64,000 nucleotides of DNA from Candidatus Sumerlaeota bacterium (GCA_016928995.1 JAFGJS010000054.1:62001-126000); one strand, 5' to 3'. Positions 24,477 to 34,545 are shown, counted from the first letter of the stretch. Program-made: numbers and translations. The notes: generated by a model not told the origin, from the letters alone.

Positions 24477-24887
24477 TCAATCCCCAAGCCCCCAAGCTCT
24501 GACGGGGCTGTTCAGCGTGCAAGCGATACCGTAGTCTGAGTTATAGAAATAGCAATCTTCAACATTCACCGGGCATTGGGAGCGAACAATAATGCACCGA
24601 GAGTAATCGCCCGCCGCGCTGTATGTATCGCCAATATTTAGTCTTTTTCCGTTGAAATTTTCGATTCGAGTGACATAGATGGTGTCGTCACAACCACTGA
24701 ATTTTCAATCTTCCACAGTCACAACGGAAGATTGCAGCCTCATGCCTTGACTGAAGCCATCGATAAAAAATCCACGGATTTTCAAAGAATTTTGATACAG
24801 GATCGAGACGCCTGTTCCTGCGGTTTGCATTGTGGGATCATCGAAATTTTTTCGTTTTTTTCGAGGCTCCAGCCAACCACTATTAAA
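24477..24887 (-). pseudogene. Decayed right-handed beta-helix (pectin-lyase-like) protein fragment
   Basis: The minus strand between 24887 and 24477 reads as protein in one frame interrupted by one TGA at 24705-24707. Before it the frame gives GVSILYQNSLKIRGFFIDGF and VVTVED; after it KFSGCDDTIYVTRIENFNGK and SQCPVNVEDCYFYNSDYGIA. The VTVED-stop-KFSGC and VNVEDCYFYNS pieces align, so the TGA replaces the TGC/TGT cysteine of a beta-helix repeat. No start codon or ribosome site is visible, and neighbouring frames are short. I read this as the remnant of a surface or secreted carbohydrate-active beta-helix protein. Confidence 0.6.
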
Positions 24888-25070
24888 TCACCACAAAGAC
24901 ACGATGGCACAAGAAACCGAATTTAAAATTATGTAAATGCCATTATTTATACTTTGTGCGCTTTATGTGTTCATTGCAAAACATCGGTTTTTGCAGCTCC
25001 CTTCAGTTTAATGGTTGTCTTTATCTTTATTGGCTTGAATCGCGTTGCCATTCGTTTGTTGAATTATTGC

Positions 25071-25117
25071 TTGAAATGTGCAAAAAAGGCAATTATATAT
25101 TATGTATAAAATAATAT
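25071..25117 (+). promoter_or_regulatory. Promoter with overlapping dyad, probable autoregulatory operator of padR-like gene
   Basis: TTGAAA at 25071-25076, a 17-base spacer and TATATA at 25094-25099 form a sigma-70-type promoter. A perfect ATATTAT / ATAATAT dyad (25097-25103 and 25111-25117) overlaps the -10 region. This position suits repression by the PadR-type product whose ATG is at 25127. The dyad is AT-rich, so chance is not excluded. Confidence 0.5.
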
Positions 25118-25126
25118 GTTATATCT

Positions 25127-25468
25127 ATGTTTATCCAACGTGAAATTCTTAAAGGGATTATGCCGCTGATCGTTCTGTCGGTTTTACGCCGGGAACCGAT
25201 GCATGGCTATGCTTTGCTGGTTGAACTGGAGCGAGATTACGGTCAGATGCTTCGGCTGGGCGCCGGGACGCTTTATCCGTTGCTTAAACGGTTGGAGCGG
25301 CGAGGTTTGCTGGAAAGCCATGAAGCTGATGAATCGTCTGGGAGAAGCCGGAGAATCTATAGCATCACGGCTGCCGGAGTGGCGTATTTCAAGGAAAACC
25401 GGCTTCAGATCCGCGCGCTAGCCGGTGTATTGCGTCAGGCTCTGGGTAAAAAATGGTTGCGGGGATAA
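25127..25468 (+). CDS. PadR-family transcriptional regulator
   Basis: 113 aa, short PadR type: a winged helix-turn-helix with the diagnostic GIMPLIVLSVLRREPMHGYA, LRLGAGTLYPLLKRLERRGL and RRIYSITAAG, then a C-terminal dimer helix. Length fits the PadR-s2 subgroup. PadR proteins repress stress or transport genes, often responding to small aromatic compounds or drugs. No target transporter or decarboxylase is adjacent. No clear ribosome site; the promoter and -10 dyad upstream suggest a short leader and autorepression. It stands alone between the beta-helix pseudogene and a repeat region. Confidence 0.92.
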   Translation: MFIQREILKGIMPLIVLSVLRREPMHGYALLVELERDYGQMLRLGAGTLYPLLKRLERRGLLESHEADESSGRSRRIYSITAAGVAYFKENRLQIRALAGVLRQALGKKWLRG

Positions 25469-25918
25469 GGGAAAAAACACGCAAAACCGATAGGGCATTT
25501 CTCGAGAAAAGTTACGGCGATTTGGCCAACGGCCACAGCCGAGAGCGGCAGTAGCGTTAGAGGTATGAAGCGCACAAAGCGCCTTTGGCGCTGATGAAGG
25601 TGAAGTTAAGAGAAATAAAATCTATAACGCTAATGTCGTCCTCGGCTATGCCACATCTCAGGGGATGCGGATAAAACTATCGAGAAATGTATAGAACGAC
25701 TCTTGCCCTGTCGAAAACCTTGAAAAATTGCACTCAACCTCGTTCTCGTCCTCGTTCTCGAAAATCAGTTCCAAATGAGAGAGATAGCGATCGAATCGAT
25801 TACGAGTACGAGTGCCGCTACGCTGAGTACGAGTACGAAAAAGGTTTTCAATAGAGCTAATGTCTCTCAAGAGTTCTTGCCACATTCAAGGGATGCGGCA
25901 ATAAAGTTCGAGAGACGT
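25469..25918. other. Repeat-rich gap between padR-like gene and aroA
   Basis: 450 bases with no credible gene. It holds GGCCACAGCCGAG and CCTCGGCTATGCCACA segments, related to the hairpin at 37607, two GGGATGCGG..AAA segments (25663, 25891) and copy B of the GTTGAAAACC repeat at 25711-25851. A minus-strand frame at 25658-25885 is low-complexity translation of the repeat. Confidence 0.7.
25711..25851 (+). repeat. Dispersed GTTGAAAACC-type repeat, copy B
   Basis: TCGAAAACCTTG at the left end and AAGGTTTTCAAT at the right, with the same interior order as copy A: CTCGTTCTCG tract, core GAAAATCAGTTCCAAATGAG, GATCGAATCGATTACGAG and GTGCCGCTACGCTGAGTACG. Same orientation as copy A. Confidence 0.85.
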
Positions 25919-27202
25919 TTACTCGGAGAGCTGAATCCTGGCGCCCAGGGCTTGCATCTTTTCGACGAAGCCGGGGAAGGTGACGGCGACGGATTCGGCG
26001 GTGTCGATCTCGGTGCGTCCTTCCGCGGCCATGCCGGCCAGGGCCAGCGACATGACGACGCGGTGGTCATGATGTCCGTTGAGCTTGGCGCCGCGCAGGG
26101 AGCCGCCCTGTACGATCAGGCCGTCTTCAAGCTCCTCGATTCGCGCGCCCATTTTGGTCAGTTCGGCGTTCATCACGGCCAGGCGGTCGGTCTCCTTGAC
26201 GCGGGCTTGAGGGACGTTGAGCAGGCGCGTTTCGCCTTCGGCCAGCGCGGCAGCCACAGCCATGGCGGGCAGGGCGTCGGGGGTGGCGTTCAGGTCGAGC
26301 TCGCAGCCGCGCAGCTCGGCTCGTTTCACGGCGATCGATCCGGCTTCGGGCTTCACATTGACGGCAGCGCCGAATTGCTGCACGTAATCGACGACGGCTT
26401 TGTCGCCCTGTGAGTCTTCCATGTCCAATCCGCGCAGTTCGATCTCGGCATCGAGCGCGGCGCCGGCGGCGAGGAAGAAGGTGGCCGTGGAAAAGTCGCC
26501 GGGCACGCGGCGCTCAAAGGCTTTGTAGGACTGGCGTCCGGGGATATGGAAGCGCTTCATCGCTTCGTCGTGCTCGTAGCGGATGCCGAGGTAATCGAGC
26601 CAGTCGAGGGTCATGCGCACATAGGGCGCTTCGTTGAGCAGGGGGACGTCGATGTTGGAGCCGCCCTGCGCCAAGGGGCAGTTGATCAGCAGGCTGGTGA
26701 GCCATTGCGATGTGATCGCTTCCAGTGATGTGCGTCCGCCTTTCAGCGGGCCTTGGATCACAAGCGGGCAGCAGTCGTTGCCGCGCGTGCTGAAGGCCTC
26801 GGCGCCAAGGTCATTCAGGCATTTGAGCAGGCGGTCGGCGGGCCGGCGGCGGATGGATGCGTCGCCGGTCAGCACGGTCCAGCCGTGGATCAAGGCGGCC
26901 GTGCTCATCACGATATACAGCGTGGTGCCGGAGTTCATAACGTCGATGACGTTTTCGGGGGCGGCGAGTTTTCCGCCGGCGCCTTTGACGCGCCAGTCGC
27001 CGCCGGGCGTGATAGCGAATTCCGCGCCTAAGGCCTGGCATGCGCCAACGGCGGCTTGGGTGTCCAGCGAATCAAGCGGCGATCGCACGGTGCTCTCGCC
27101 TTCGGCGAGCGTGGCGAACACGGCCGCCCGGACGGAATGTGATTTGCTGGCGGGGATTTCGACCGCTCCGCGCAACTGCGATTTTTCGACGATTAGTTTC
27201 AT
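25919..27202 (-). CDS. aroA: 3-phosphoshikimate 1-carboxyvinyltransferase (EPSP synthase)
   Basis: 427 aa. AroA joins shikimate-3-phosphate with phosphoenolpyruvate in chorismate synthesis. Visible family motifs: PASKSHSVRAAVFATLAEGES (substrate-binding Lys and Arg), the MNSGTTLYI segment matching the GNAGT-type PEP site, DASIRRRPADRL, the SQWLTSLLI segment, the LNATPDALPAMAV segment around the catalytic Asp, VKETDRLAVMNAEL and HHDHRVVMSLAL. A GGAG ribosome site lies upstream of the ATG. The gene is followed, across 90 bases, by the protoporphyrinogen oxidase end on the same strand; hemG lies upstream. No truncation or frameshift. Confidence 0.95.
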   Translation of the reverse strand: MKLIVEKSQLRGAVEIPASKSHSVRAAVFATLAEGESTVRSPLDSLDTQAAVGACQALGAEFAITPGGDWRVKGAGGKLAAPENVIDVMNSGTTLYIVMSTAALIHGWTVLTGDASIRRRPADRLLKCLNDLGAEAFSTRGNDCCPLVIQGPLKGGRTSLEAITSQWLTSLLINCPLAQGGSNIDVPLLNEAPYVRMTLDWLDYLGIRYEHDEAMKRFHIPGRQSYKAFERRVPGDFSTATFFLAAGAALDAEIELRGLDMEDSQGDKAVVDYVQQFGAAVNVKPEAGSIAVKRAELRGCELDLNATPDALPAMAVAAALAEGETRLLNVPQARVKETDRLAVMNAELTKMGARIEELEDGLIVQGGSLRGAKLNGHHDHRVVMSLALAGMAAEGRTEIDTAESVAVTFPGFVEKMQALGARIQLSE

Positions 27203-27293
27203 GCGCTGATATAACTCCGAATATTTGCATTACGATATGAAACTTATTTCACGCAAAGCCGCGAAGAACGCAAAGAAAAAATGAAGTCATTTT

Positions 27294-28658
27294 TCATGAA
27301 GCATCTCGGCAGAGATCTATCGCAAGGCGCTGTCCGGCTTGGAGGCGGTCGGGGATGGAGATGCCGTCGATGTAATTGCCGATGATGCGGATGCCAGGGG
27401 GCAACGACTCACATGCGGCGCGGAGGCGTTCGCGATGTCCGACGCGGAAAACCGGAAGCGCACGTTCCCAGCGCGTGAGGTTGAAGAGGGCGAAATCGCC
27501 GCCGGCGTAGCCCATGGTCTTCTCCAGGTCGCGGCGCACGTGATCGAGCACTTCGGCGTCGCTCCATTCGACGGCCGAGGGATCCTTTTCGCCGCCGTAA
27601 AAGCAGGTGAGGAGGCGATGGCCTTCCGGGGCGAAGCAGGGGAAGATCCGGTCGGTCCAGATCACGCCCAGCGCGCGGATGCCTTCATCGGCGACGGCGA
27701 GGAAGCCGAAGCCTTTGTCGCGATTGCGGAGCTGCTCTTCGCGCAGGCCGACGTGGACGATGTTCAGGCGGGCGTACTCGACTTCCGCGAAGGCTTGGGC
27801 GGCCTGCGGATAGCCGGTCAGAAGGAATTCCGCCAGCGTCCAGGCGGGCAGGGCCAGCGCAAGGCTGCCGGTGAAGATGCGTTCGCCGTCGCCGAGGCGC
27901 AAGGCGATTTCGCTTTCCGTGCCGCCGCTGAGCCGGGCTTCGGTGTTGAGCAGCAGCTCGCCGCCGCGCTCCAGGAATTTCATGGTAAGCTGCTGGGCCA
28001 ATTGGCTCAGCCCCTGGTCGAAGGAGACCAGGCCCTTGGGCGTTTTTTTCTTCGAGGTTCTGGGTGCGCGCATGGCCTTCAGGCCTTTGATCAGGCTGCC
28101 GTGCGCCTGGATGCCATCGTAGAGTTTGGGCAGCGTGGCGGAGAAACTGACCCGGTCGGCGTCGGCGGCGTAGATGCCGGCGAGCATCGGCTTGAGCAGG
28201 CGGTCCACGGGCAGGCCGCCGATGAGCTGGCGGAAGAACTTGCCGATTTCAAGGTCTTGCTGCGGCGCGATTCCTTTTTTGATCGCGGCGCGGAAGAGTT
28301 TGAGTTTCATGCCGAACGGCAGGATTTCGGAAAACATAAAGGCGAACGGCGAAATGGGCGCCTTGTGCAGCGCTCCGCCGTACCAGATGAAGCGGTCGTA
28401 ATCGCGCAGCCGTTCGTGACGCGTTGCGTCCTCGAGTCCGAGTTCGCGGATCAGCTCCATCGCCAACGGCGAGGAGACGAAGCTGTTCGGTCCGTCTTCG
28501 AGGAGAAAACCGTTTTGCCAGCGGCTGTGTATCACGCCGCCGGTGCGCGGGGCTTTTTCGATCAGCAGCGTTTTTTGGCCAGCCTTGGCGAGATGATAGG
28601 CGACGCTGAGGCCGCTGATACCGCTGCCGAGAACTGTCGCGTCGTATTTGCCAGTCAT
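27294..28658 (-). CDS. hemG: Protoporphyrinogen oxidase (HemY/HemG-type flavoprotein)
   Basis: 454 aa from the ATG at 28658 with AAGGACGG upstream. An FAD-binding GSGISGLSVAYHLAKAG motif at the N-terminus is followed by a dinucleotide-motif end (LLIEKAPRTGG), GGVIHSRWQNGFLLEDGPN, the central LVSFDQGLSQLAQQL (substrate and FAD loop) and a C-terminal GNYIDGISIPDRLQAG. This matches oxygen-dependent protoporphyrinogen oxidase, which makes protoporphyrin IX in heme synthesis. The HxxL-rich region and length fit the HemY class. The symbol hemG follows common usage for this family in some databases; hemY would be an equally valid label. Other heme genes are not in the window. Confidence 0.9.
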   Translation of the reverse strand: MTGKYDATVLGSGISGLSVAYHLAKAGQKTLLIEKAPRTGGVIHSRWQNGFLLEDGPNSFVSSPLAMELIRELGLEDATRHERLRDYDRFIWYGGALHKAPISPFAFMFSEILPFGMKLKLFRAAIKKGIAPQQDLEIGKFFRQLIGGLPVDRLLKPMLAGIYAADADRVSFSATLPKLYDGIQAHGSLIKGLKAMRAPRTSKKKTPKGLVSFDQGLSQLAQQLTMKFLERGGELLLNTEARLSGGTESEIALRLGDGERIFTGSLALALPAWTLAEFLLTGYPQAAQAFAEVEYARLNIVHVGLREEQLRNRDKGFGFLAVADEGIRALGVIWTDRIFPCFAPEGHRLLTCFYGGEKDPSAVEWSDAEVLDHVRRDLEKTMGYAGGDFALFNLTRWERALPVFRVGHRERLRAACESLPPGIRIIGNYIDGISIPDRLQAGQRLAIDLCRDAS

Positions 28659-28915
28659 GGAGCCGTCCTTGATGCGAGATGCGCCGGGCGACGGTTTTTT
28701 TCCGGCGGTTATATATGAACTCGTTTTTTGGGATAGGATCAACAGGATTATTGGGATTCGGGTTGGTTTTTCTGATGGCGCAGGCGTTATTTGTTGATGG
28801 CTGCTTTATGGTTCACCACAGGACACAGAGAAGCAATACTGTTTCTGCAGTAATTACCATCATTAAATTCTCCGCGCGCTCCGTGTCTCTGTGCGAGAAC
28901 CGGAATTTTAAGGGT

Positions 28916-28972
28916 TCTCCGAGAACGAGAACGAGGACGAGAACGAGTGTGATTACCAAAGGTTTTCAACAA
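28916..28972 (-). repeat. Dispersed GTTGAAAACC-type repeat, truncated copy C
   Basis: Only the CGAGAACGAG tract and the GGTTTTCAAC end are present, which on the minus strand gives the left end GTTGAAAACCTTTGG then CTCGTTCTCGTCC. The conserved core and the right part are missing. It lies 14 bases from the mnmG stop. A TTCACCACAGGACACAGAG segment at about 28813 is another intergenic repeat type. Confidence 0.7.
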
Positions 28973-28985
28973 GGAAAGGTCGCTT

Positions 28986-30872
28986 TTATAACGATTCTGG
29001 CGAACGCAGGGCGTTGCGGCGTTTGAGGAAAATCAGCAGCACGGAGATGTCCGCCGGATTCACGCCGGGGATGCGTCCGGCCTGGCCGATGCTGACCGGC
29101 CGCACGGCGTTCAATTTTTCCCTAGCCTCGTTGGTCAGACCGCGCACTTCGGCATAATCGATCCAGTCCGGTATCGGCTGACTCTCCAGCGCGGCATGAC
29201 GGTCGATCTCCGCCTGCTGCCGGGCGATGTAGCCCGCATAGCGAATTTGAATCTCGATCTGACGCCGCGCGCGCGGCTCGATCTCCCCGGAGCCTAGCCC
29301 TAGTTCAATCAGCGCCTCATAGGTCATGTCCGGACGGGCGAGGAGTTGCGCGATGGCGCCGCTGTTCTCCAGGTTTTTCAGTTCAAGGCGCGCCAGCGTG
29401 TCCCGGTCCAGCTCGCTCGGGCGCACAATCGTGGTCCGCAGGCGTTGCGTTTCGCCTTCGACCTGCTCACGATGGCGTTGGAAACGGGCGTACTGCTCCT
29501 CTTCGAGCAGCCCCAGACGCCGTCCATCTTCGCAAAGCCGCAAGTCCGCGTTGTCGCAACGCAGCAGCAGACGATATTCCGCGCGCGCCGTGAACATGCG
29601 ATACGGCTCGCGATGTTCCTTGGTGATCAGATCGTCGATCATCACGCCGAGGTAGGCCTCATTGCGCTTGAGCACGAACGGCTCTTCGCCGCGTAGCGTC
29701 AGCACGGCGTTGATCGCCGCATGCAAACCCTGTCCCGCCGCTTCTTCGTAGCCCGTGGTCGCGTTGATCTGCCCGGCCAGATAGAGTCCAGGCACGGTCT
29801 TGGTCTCGAAGGTCGGTTTGAGCTGGATCGGCGGAACATAGGTGTATTCCACGGCATAGCCGTAGCGGAGGAACCGCGCGTTTTCCAGTCCGTGGATCGA
29901 ACGCACGTAGCGCTCCTGCACCTCGCGCGGCAGACTCGTGCTGATGCCGTTGGGGTAGACCGAACCGGCGTTGCGGCCTTCCGGTTCGAGGAAAATCTGA
30001 TGCCGTTCCTTGTCCTTGAAGCGCACACATTTGTCCTCGATGCTGGGACAATAGCGCGGTCCCACGCCTTCGATCTTGCCGGTGAAGAGCGGCGATTGGT
30101 CCAGGCTGCCCAAGATGATTTCATGTGTGCGGGCGTTGGTGTGCGTGATGTGGCAGGGAACCTGCTCGACGTCGATGCGATCCGTGCGGAAGGAAAACGG
30201 AACCGGCTCCGGGTCGCCGTGCTGAACTTCGCAAACGGAATAGTCGATGGAATCGCGATGCAACCGCGCGGGTGTGCCGGTTTTCAACCGGCGGATTTCC
30301 AGGCCGGCCTCGCGCAAACTTTCGCCCAGGCCGATGGCGGCCGGTTCGTCGATGCGCCCGCCCTGCACGGATTCCATGCCGAAATGCAGCTTGCCGTCGA
30401 GGAACGTGCCCGTGGTGAGGATGACGGCGCGCGCCTTGAGCGATTCGCCGGTTTTCAGCCGTACGCCGGTGGCGCGGCAGCTCTCGATGATCAGGCCGGT
30501 CGCTTCGCCCTGCGCCACGGTCAGATTCGGCCAACGGCGCAGATAAGCCTGCACCCAGCGCTCGTAGTCCCATTTGTCCGATTGGCAACGCGGCGCCTGC
30601 ACCGCCGGACCTTTGCGTGTGTTGAGCTGCCGGAATTGAATGCCCGTCGCATCGGCGGCCATGCCCATCATTCCGCCTAACGCGTCCAGTTCCAGCACAA
30701 TCTGGCTTTTGCCTAATCCGCCGATGGCGGGATTGCACGACATGCGCGCGATCGCGTCCACGTCGAGCGTCAGCAATAGCGTCTGGCAGCCCATACGCGC
30801 CGCCGCCGCAGCAGCCTCGGCGCCGGCATGGCCTCCGCCGACAACGATAATTTCGTAGCGATCCGCGAACAT
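28986..30872 (-). CDS. mnmG: tRNA uridine-34 carboxymethylaminomethyl-modifying enzyme MnmG
   Basis: 628 aa from the ATG at 30872. MnmG, with MnmE, makes the 5-carboxymethylaminomethyl group on U34 of certain tRNAs. Visible: the FAD site VVGGGHAGAEAAAAAARMG, CNPAIGGLGK, RQLNTRKGPAVQAPRCQSDK, GTPARL, PRYCPSIEDK, GLYLAGQINATTGYEEAAGQG and the C-terminal RIPGVNPADISVLL. Length agrees with the family. It is separated from hemG by a repeat region. Because the third tRNA-like gene at 10485 is derived from a U34 tRNA, MnmG could act on its wobble base; this is speculative. Confidence 0.96.
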   Translation of the reverse strand: MFADRYEIIVVGGGHAGAEAAAAAARMGCQTLLLTLDVDAIARMSCNPAIGGLGKSQIVLELDALGGMMGMAADATGIQFRQLNTRKGPAVQAPRCQSDKWDYERWVQAYLRRWPNLTVAQGEATGLIIESCRATGVRLKTGESLKARAVILTTGTFLDGKLHFGMESVQGGRIDEPAAIGLGESLREAGLEIRRLKTGTPARLHRDSIDYSVCEVQHGDPEPVPFSFRTDRIDVEQVPCHITHTNARTHEIILGSLDQSPLFTGKIEGVGPRYCPSIEDKCVRFKDKERHQIFLEPEGRNAGSVYPNGISTSLPREVQERYVRSIHGLENARFLRYGYAVEYTYVPPIQLKPTFETKTVPGLYLAGQINATTGYEEAAGQGLHAAINAVLTLRGEEPFVLKRNEAYLGVMIDDLITKEHREPYRMFTARAEYRLLLRCDNADLRLCEDGRRLGLLEEEQYARFQRHREQVEGETQRLRTTIVRPSELDRDTLARLELKNLENSGAIAQLLARPDMTYEALIELGLGSGEIEPRARRQIEIQIRYAGYIARQQAEIDRHAALESQPIPDWIDYAEVRGLTNEAREKLNAVRPVSIGQAGRIPGVNPADISVLLIFLKRRNALRSPESL

Positions 30873-30924
30873 GACTCTTTCAATACGTCTCGAGTTAATC
30901 ACTCATGCTTCACGCGGCGTGTTT

Positions 30925-31032
30925 CTTTGGACTGCGCAGGCCATGCCGGCGCCTTGAAACACGAAATGAGATTGCCAGATATCTTTGCTTAGCCGCTTCG
31001 CAAAGGCGGCCGCATGGCCGCCGCAGTCCAAG
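30925..31032. repeat. Long inverted repeat (TTTGGACTGCGC type)
   Basis: CTTTGGACTGCGCAGGCCAT at the left pairs with ATGGCCGCCGCAGTCCAAGG at the right, with about 28 of 31 arm positions complementary, around a 48-base centre that holds GCCGCTTCGC. It sits between mnmG and the rrf2-suf locus, so it could act as a terminator or as a dispersed palindromic repeat. The plus-strand frames here have no ribosome site. Confidence 0.7.
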
Positions 31033-31143
31033 GAATCGCGCAACACCAGCTGGTAAGCGGCAGAGTGTAATCGGCTCCGGCGCAGGATGCAATGATATTT
31101 GCCGGTTGAAACGACGTGGATGAAGGAGTTTTCATCAATGCCC

Positions 31144-31178
31144 ATCGGGATCGGGATCGCTATCGCAATCGGGATCGA
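31144..31178. repeat. Short GGGATCG-type tandem tract
   Basis: ATCGGGATCGGGATCGCTAT and the following CGCAATCGGGATCG are imperfect six-base repeats, echoed in reverse by GCGATCCCGATGATGATT about 60 bases on. It is similar in style to the CGAGAACGAG tracts but different in sequence. The surrounding 31033-31424 gap shows no gene. Confidence 0.45.
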
Positions 31179-31424
31179 AACGGATATTGAGAGAAGAAAA
31201 TGAAGCAACAAACGCTTGCGATCCCGATGATGATTAGCGCGGCCTAAACAACTGTAAATTCGAGAGATATACATTTTCATGTGCATGTAACTTTTCCTTC
31301 TCATTTGCCTGATCGGTGGCAATAAAAAAGCAACCAGCATCTTTTTTTTGCTTGCAATGTCAGGTTTCGGGGCTAAAATGGGACTAAAAAAGTACTGATT
31401 GTTGCGAGCGGAGCGTTTTGATTT

Positions 31425-31889
31425 ATGTTTCGGATGACTAAATTCACTGGTTACGGGGTTGTGCTGCTCATGCATATGGCGCGGCAACCCGATGATGAAA
31501 CACATAGCGTGACGGAACTGGCCAACGAAGCTTATTTGCCGTTGCCCATGGCGCAAAAGGTGCTTAAACGACTGGCGCGAAAGGGTTTGGTCGAGTCGCA
31601 GCGCGGCGTAAACGGCGGTTATCGGCTGGCCCGGCCGGCGGATCGGATCACCGCCCTCGACATCATCGACGCTCTGGAAGGCGCTGTGGCGTTGACGCAA
31701 TGTGCCGCTGAGCTGGATCTTGGCTCGAAACACGATCGCTGCGAGCGCGAGGCGTATTGCGCCGCGAGTCATGCGTGGCAGGAAATCAATCTTATCGTTC
31801 AGAACGCGCTGCGCAATGTATCGCTCCGCGATATGGTTGCGCTGGAATGGGAGAAAAGCGGCCTGCGGATCACTATATCTGGAGAATAA
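31425..31889 (+). CDS. Rrf2-family regulator of the suf genes, probable Fe-S sensor
   Basis: 154 aa with the Rrf2 winged helix (MFRMTKFTGYGVVLLMHMAR, then ANEAYLPLPMAQKVLKRLAR and GVNGGYRLARPADRITALDI) and three cysteines C93, C106 and C112 in the loop where IscR and SufR-type proteins bind an iron-sulfur cluster. The first Cys is 13 residues from the second, longer than the six-residue spacing of IscR. It precedes sufB by 81 bases on the same strand. By analogy it should sense cluster status and repress or activate suf transcription. The symbol is left blank because it could be named iscR, sufR or rirA-like. Confidence 0.9.
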   Translation: MFRMTKFTGYGVVLLMHMARQPDDETHSVTELANEAYLPLPMAQKVLKRLARKGLVESQRGVNGGYRLARPADRITALDIIDALEGAVALTQCAAELDLGSKHDRCEREAYCAASHAWQEINLIVQNALRNVSLRDMVALEWEKSGLRITISGE

Positions 31890-31970
31890 CATTTTTTTGA
31901 GTGAGATTAAGAGCAAGAGCGAGAGCAAGAGTTTACACACGAGCAAATTTCATCCGAGGGAATCGTTACT

Positions 31971-33422
31971 ATGGGCAAGGATGACGCCAAAATTTTAGAA
32001 GACGCGGCAGGCGGCGAATATAAATGGGGGTTCGTGACGGATATCGAGTCGGACACGTTTCCGCCGGGGCTGAATGAGGACGTGGTTCGGGCGCTTTCGG
32101 CCAAGAAAAAGGAGCCGGAGTGGCTGACCGAATGGCGGCTCAAGGCGCTGCGGCATTGGCAAACGCTGACCGAACCGAAGTGGGGCTTCGTGAATTATCC
32201 TGAAATCGACTATCAGGCGATCAGTTATTATTCCGCGCCAAAATCGGAAAAAGACGGCCCCAAGAGCCTGGACGACATCGATCCGAAACTCCGCGAGACT
32301 TACGAGAAACTCGGCATTCCGCTGGAAGAGCAGTTGAAGTTGGCCGGGGTGGCCGTGGACGCGGTGTTCGACAGCGTGTCAGTGGCCACGACGTTCAAAA
32401 AGGAATTGGAAAAGCGCGGCATCATCTTCTGCTCATTCAGCGAGGCGGTGCAGCGGCACCCCGAACTGGTGCGGAAGTACCTGGGCAGCGTGGTGCCGAT
32501 GACGGACAACTACTTCGCCGCGCTGAATTCGGCGGTGTTCTCCGATGGATCGTTCTGCTACGTGCCGAAGGGCGTGCGTTGCCCGATGGAGCTCAGCACG
32601 TACTTCCGCATCAACGCGGCCATGACCGGACAGTTCGAGCGCACGCTGTTGATCGCCGACGAAGACGCGTACGTGAGCTATCTCGAAGGTTGCACGGCGC
32701 CGATGCGCGACGAGAACCAGCTGCACGCCGCCGTGGTGGAACTCATCGCGATGGACAACGCGGAGATCAAGTACAGCACGGTGCAGAACTGGTATCCGGG
32801 CGACGACGACGGCAAGGGCGGCATCTATAATTTCGTCACCAAGCGCGCGCTTTGCGCGGGCGTGAACAGCAAAATCAGCTGGACGCAAGTGGAGACCGGT
32901 TCGCTGATCACGTGGAAATATCCCTCGTGCATCCTGAAGGGCGACGGCTCCAGCGGCGAGTTTTACAGCGTGGCGCTCTCCAGCAAGAAGCAGCAGGCCG
33001 ACACCGGTTCGAAGATGATCCACATCGGCAAAAACACCAAGAGCACGATCATCAGCAAGGGCATCAGCGCGAAAAACGGCAACAACACGTATCGCGGGCT
33101 GGTGCAGATCGGCAAGAACGCGGAAAACGCGCGAAACTACAGCCAGTGCGACTCGATGTTGATGGGCGATCAGTGCGGCGCGCACACCTTCCCGTACATC
33201 GACGTGCGCAACCGGTCGGCGAAGATGGAGCATGAAGCGAGCACCAGCAAGATCGGCGAGGATCAGATTTTTTATTGTCAGCAGCGCGGCATCAAGGAAG
33301 AGGACGCGATCAACATGATCGTCAACGGCTTCTGTAAGGAAGTCTTCAACGAGCTGCCGATGGAGTTCGCCGTGGAAGCGCAGAAACTGCTGGCGATCAG
33401 TCTCGAAGGCAGCGTGGGATGA
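31971..33422 (+). CDS. sufB: Fe-S cluster assembly scaffold SufB
   Basis: 483 aa with a GAGGGAAT ribosome site. SufB forms the SufBCD scaffold that builds iron-sulfur clusters. Recognisable segments: [20 protein letters not shown] near the N-terminus, [60 protein letters not shown] and [20 protein letters not shown], with conserved Cys and Glu positions, and a C-terminal [14 protein letters not shown]. Length and order fit the family. It leads the sufB-C-D-S set; sufE or sufU are not seen in the window. Confidence 0.97.
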   Translation: MGKDDAKILEDAAGGEYKWGFVTDIESDTFPPGLNEDVVRALSAKKKEPEWLTEWRLKALRHWQTLTEPKWGFVNYPEIDYQAISYYSAPKSEKDGPKSLDDIDPKLRETYEKLGIPLEEQLKLAGVAVDAVFDSVSVATTFKKELEKRGIIFCSFSEAVQRHPELVRKYLGSVVPMTDNYFAALNSAVFSDGSFCYVPKGVRCPMELSTYFRINAAMTGQFERTLLIADEDAYVSYLEGCTAPMRDENQLHAAVVELIAMDNAEIKYSTVQNWYPGDDDGKGGIYNFVTKRALCAGVNSKISWTQVETGSLITWKYPSCILKGDGSSGEFYSVALSSKKQQADTGSKMIHIGKNTKSTIISKGISAKNGNNTYRGLVQIGKNAENARNYSQCDSMLMGDQCGAHTFPYIDVRNRSAKMEHEASTSKIGEDQIFYCQQRGIKEEDAINMIVNGFCKEVFNELPMEFAVEAQKLLAISLEGSVG

Positions 33423-33447
33423 GTAGTAAATTCAGGAGCAAAATAAT

Positions 33448-33539
33448 TCACCACAGAGCGCACAGAGGGCACAGAGAACGAATGATATACGGAATAAACA
33501 CGATTGCTTAATCTCTGCGCCACTGCGTCTCTGCGTGAA
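33448..33539. repeat. CACAGAG-type inverted repeat between sufB and sufC
   Basis: TTCACCACAGAGCGCACAGA on the left and TCTCTGCGCCACTGCGTCTC then TGCGTGAA on the right are imperfectly complementary. Similar CACAGAG segments occur near 28813, 35921 and 36240. The element splits the suf operon and could form a hairpin in the mRNA. Confidence 0.55.
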
Positions 33540-33606
33540 TATTGCAGTTCTATTAAGTTCTGAAATATTGAAATATCGCACTACTTTTAATACGGAGCAT
33601 ATCAAC

Positions 33607-34371
<765 letters not shown>

Positions 34372-34417
34372 CCGCGATTAAATGCAAAGGCGCAAGGGCG
34401 CGAAGGCGCAAGTAAAT

Positions 34418-34545
34418 ATAAAAGGAGATATGGGGATGTTGGGGATGTGGAGATAAAAAATTTGCGGTTGGTGATAGTTGGAGAACTTGAAGCTAGTTCT
34501 ATTGTTTATCTCCAATATCCCCTGTATCCCCCTATCTCCTTTATC
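34418..34545. repeat. Long inverted repeat between sufC and sufD
   Basis: The left arm GGAGATATGGGGATGTTGGG, continued by GATGTGGAGATAAA, matches the reverse complement of the right arm TTTATCTCCAATATCCCCTG, continued by TATCCCCCTATCTCC, at roughly 34 of 40 positions, around a 46-base centre. It could fold as a hairpin in the suf transcript, lowering sufD expression, or be a dispersed palindrome. Confidence 0.7.

Noticed and set aside
24705-24707. TGA as a selenocysteine codon in the beta-helix frame
   Set aside because: No start codon, no SECIS-like hairpin recognised, and other genes in the window use TGA as stop, so decay is simpler.
25660-25860. Possible CRISPR or tandem array in the CGAGAACGAG tracts
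   Set aside because: Repeats are imperfect and without regularly sized unique spacers; ends are inverted instead, which fits a dispersed element.
27339-28718. 459-codon plus-strand frame
   Set aside because: Complement of the protoporphyrinogen oxidase gene, with antisense-type residue composition.
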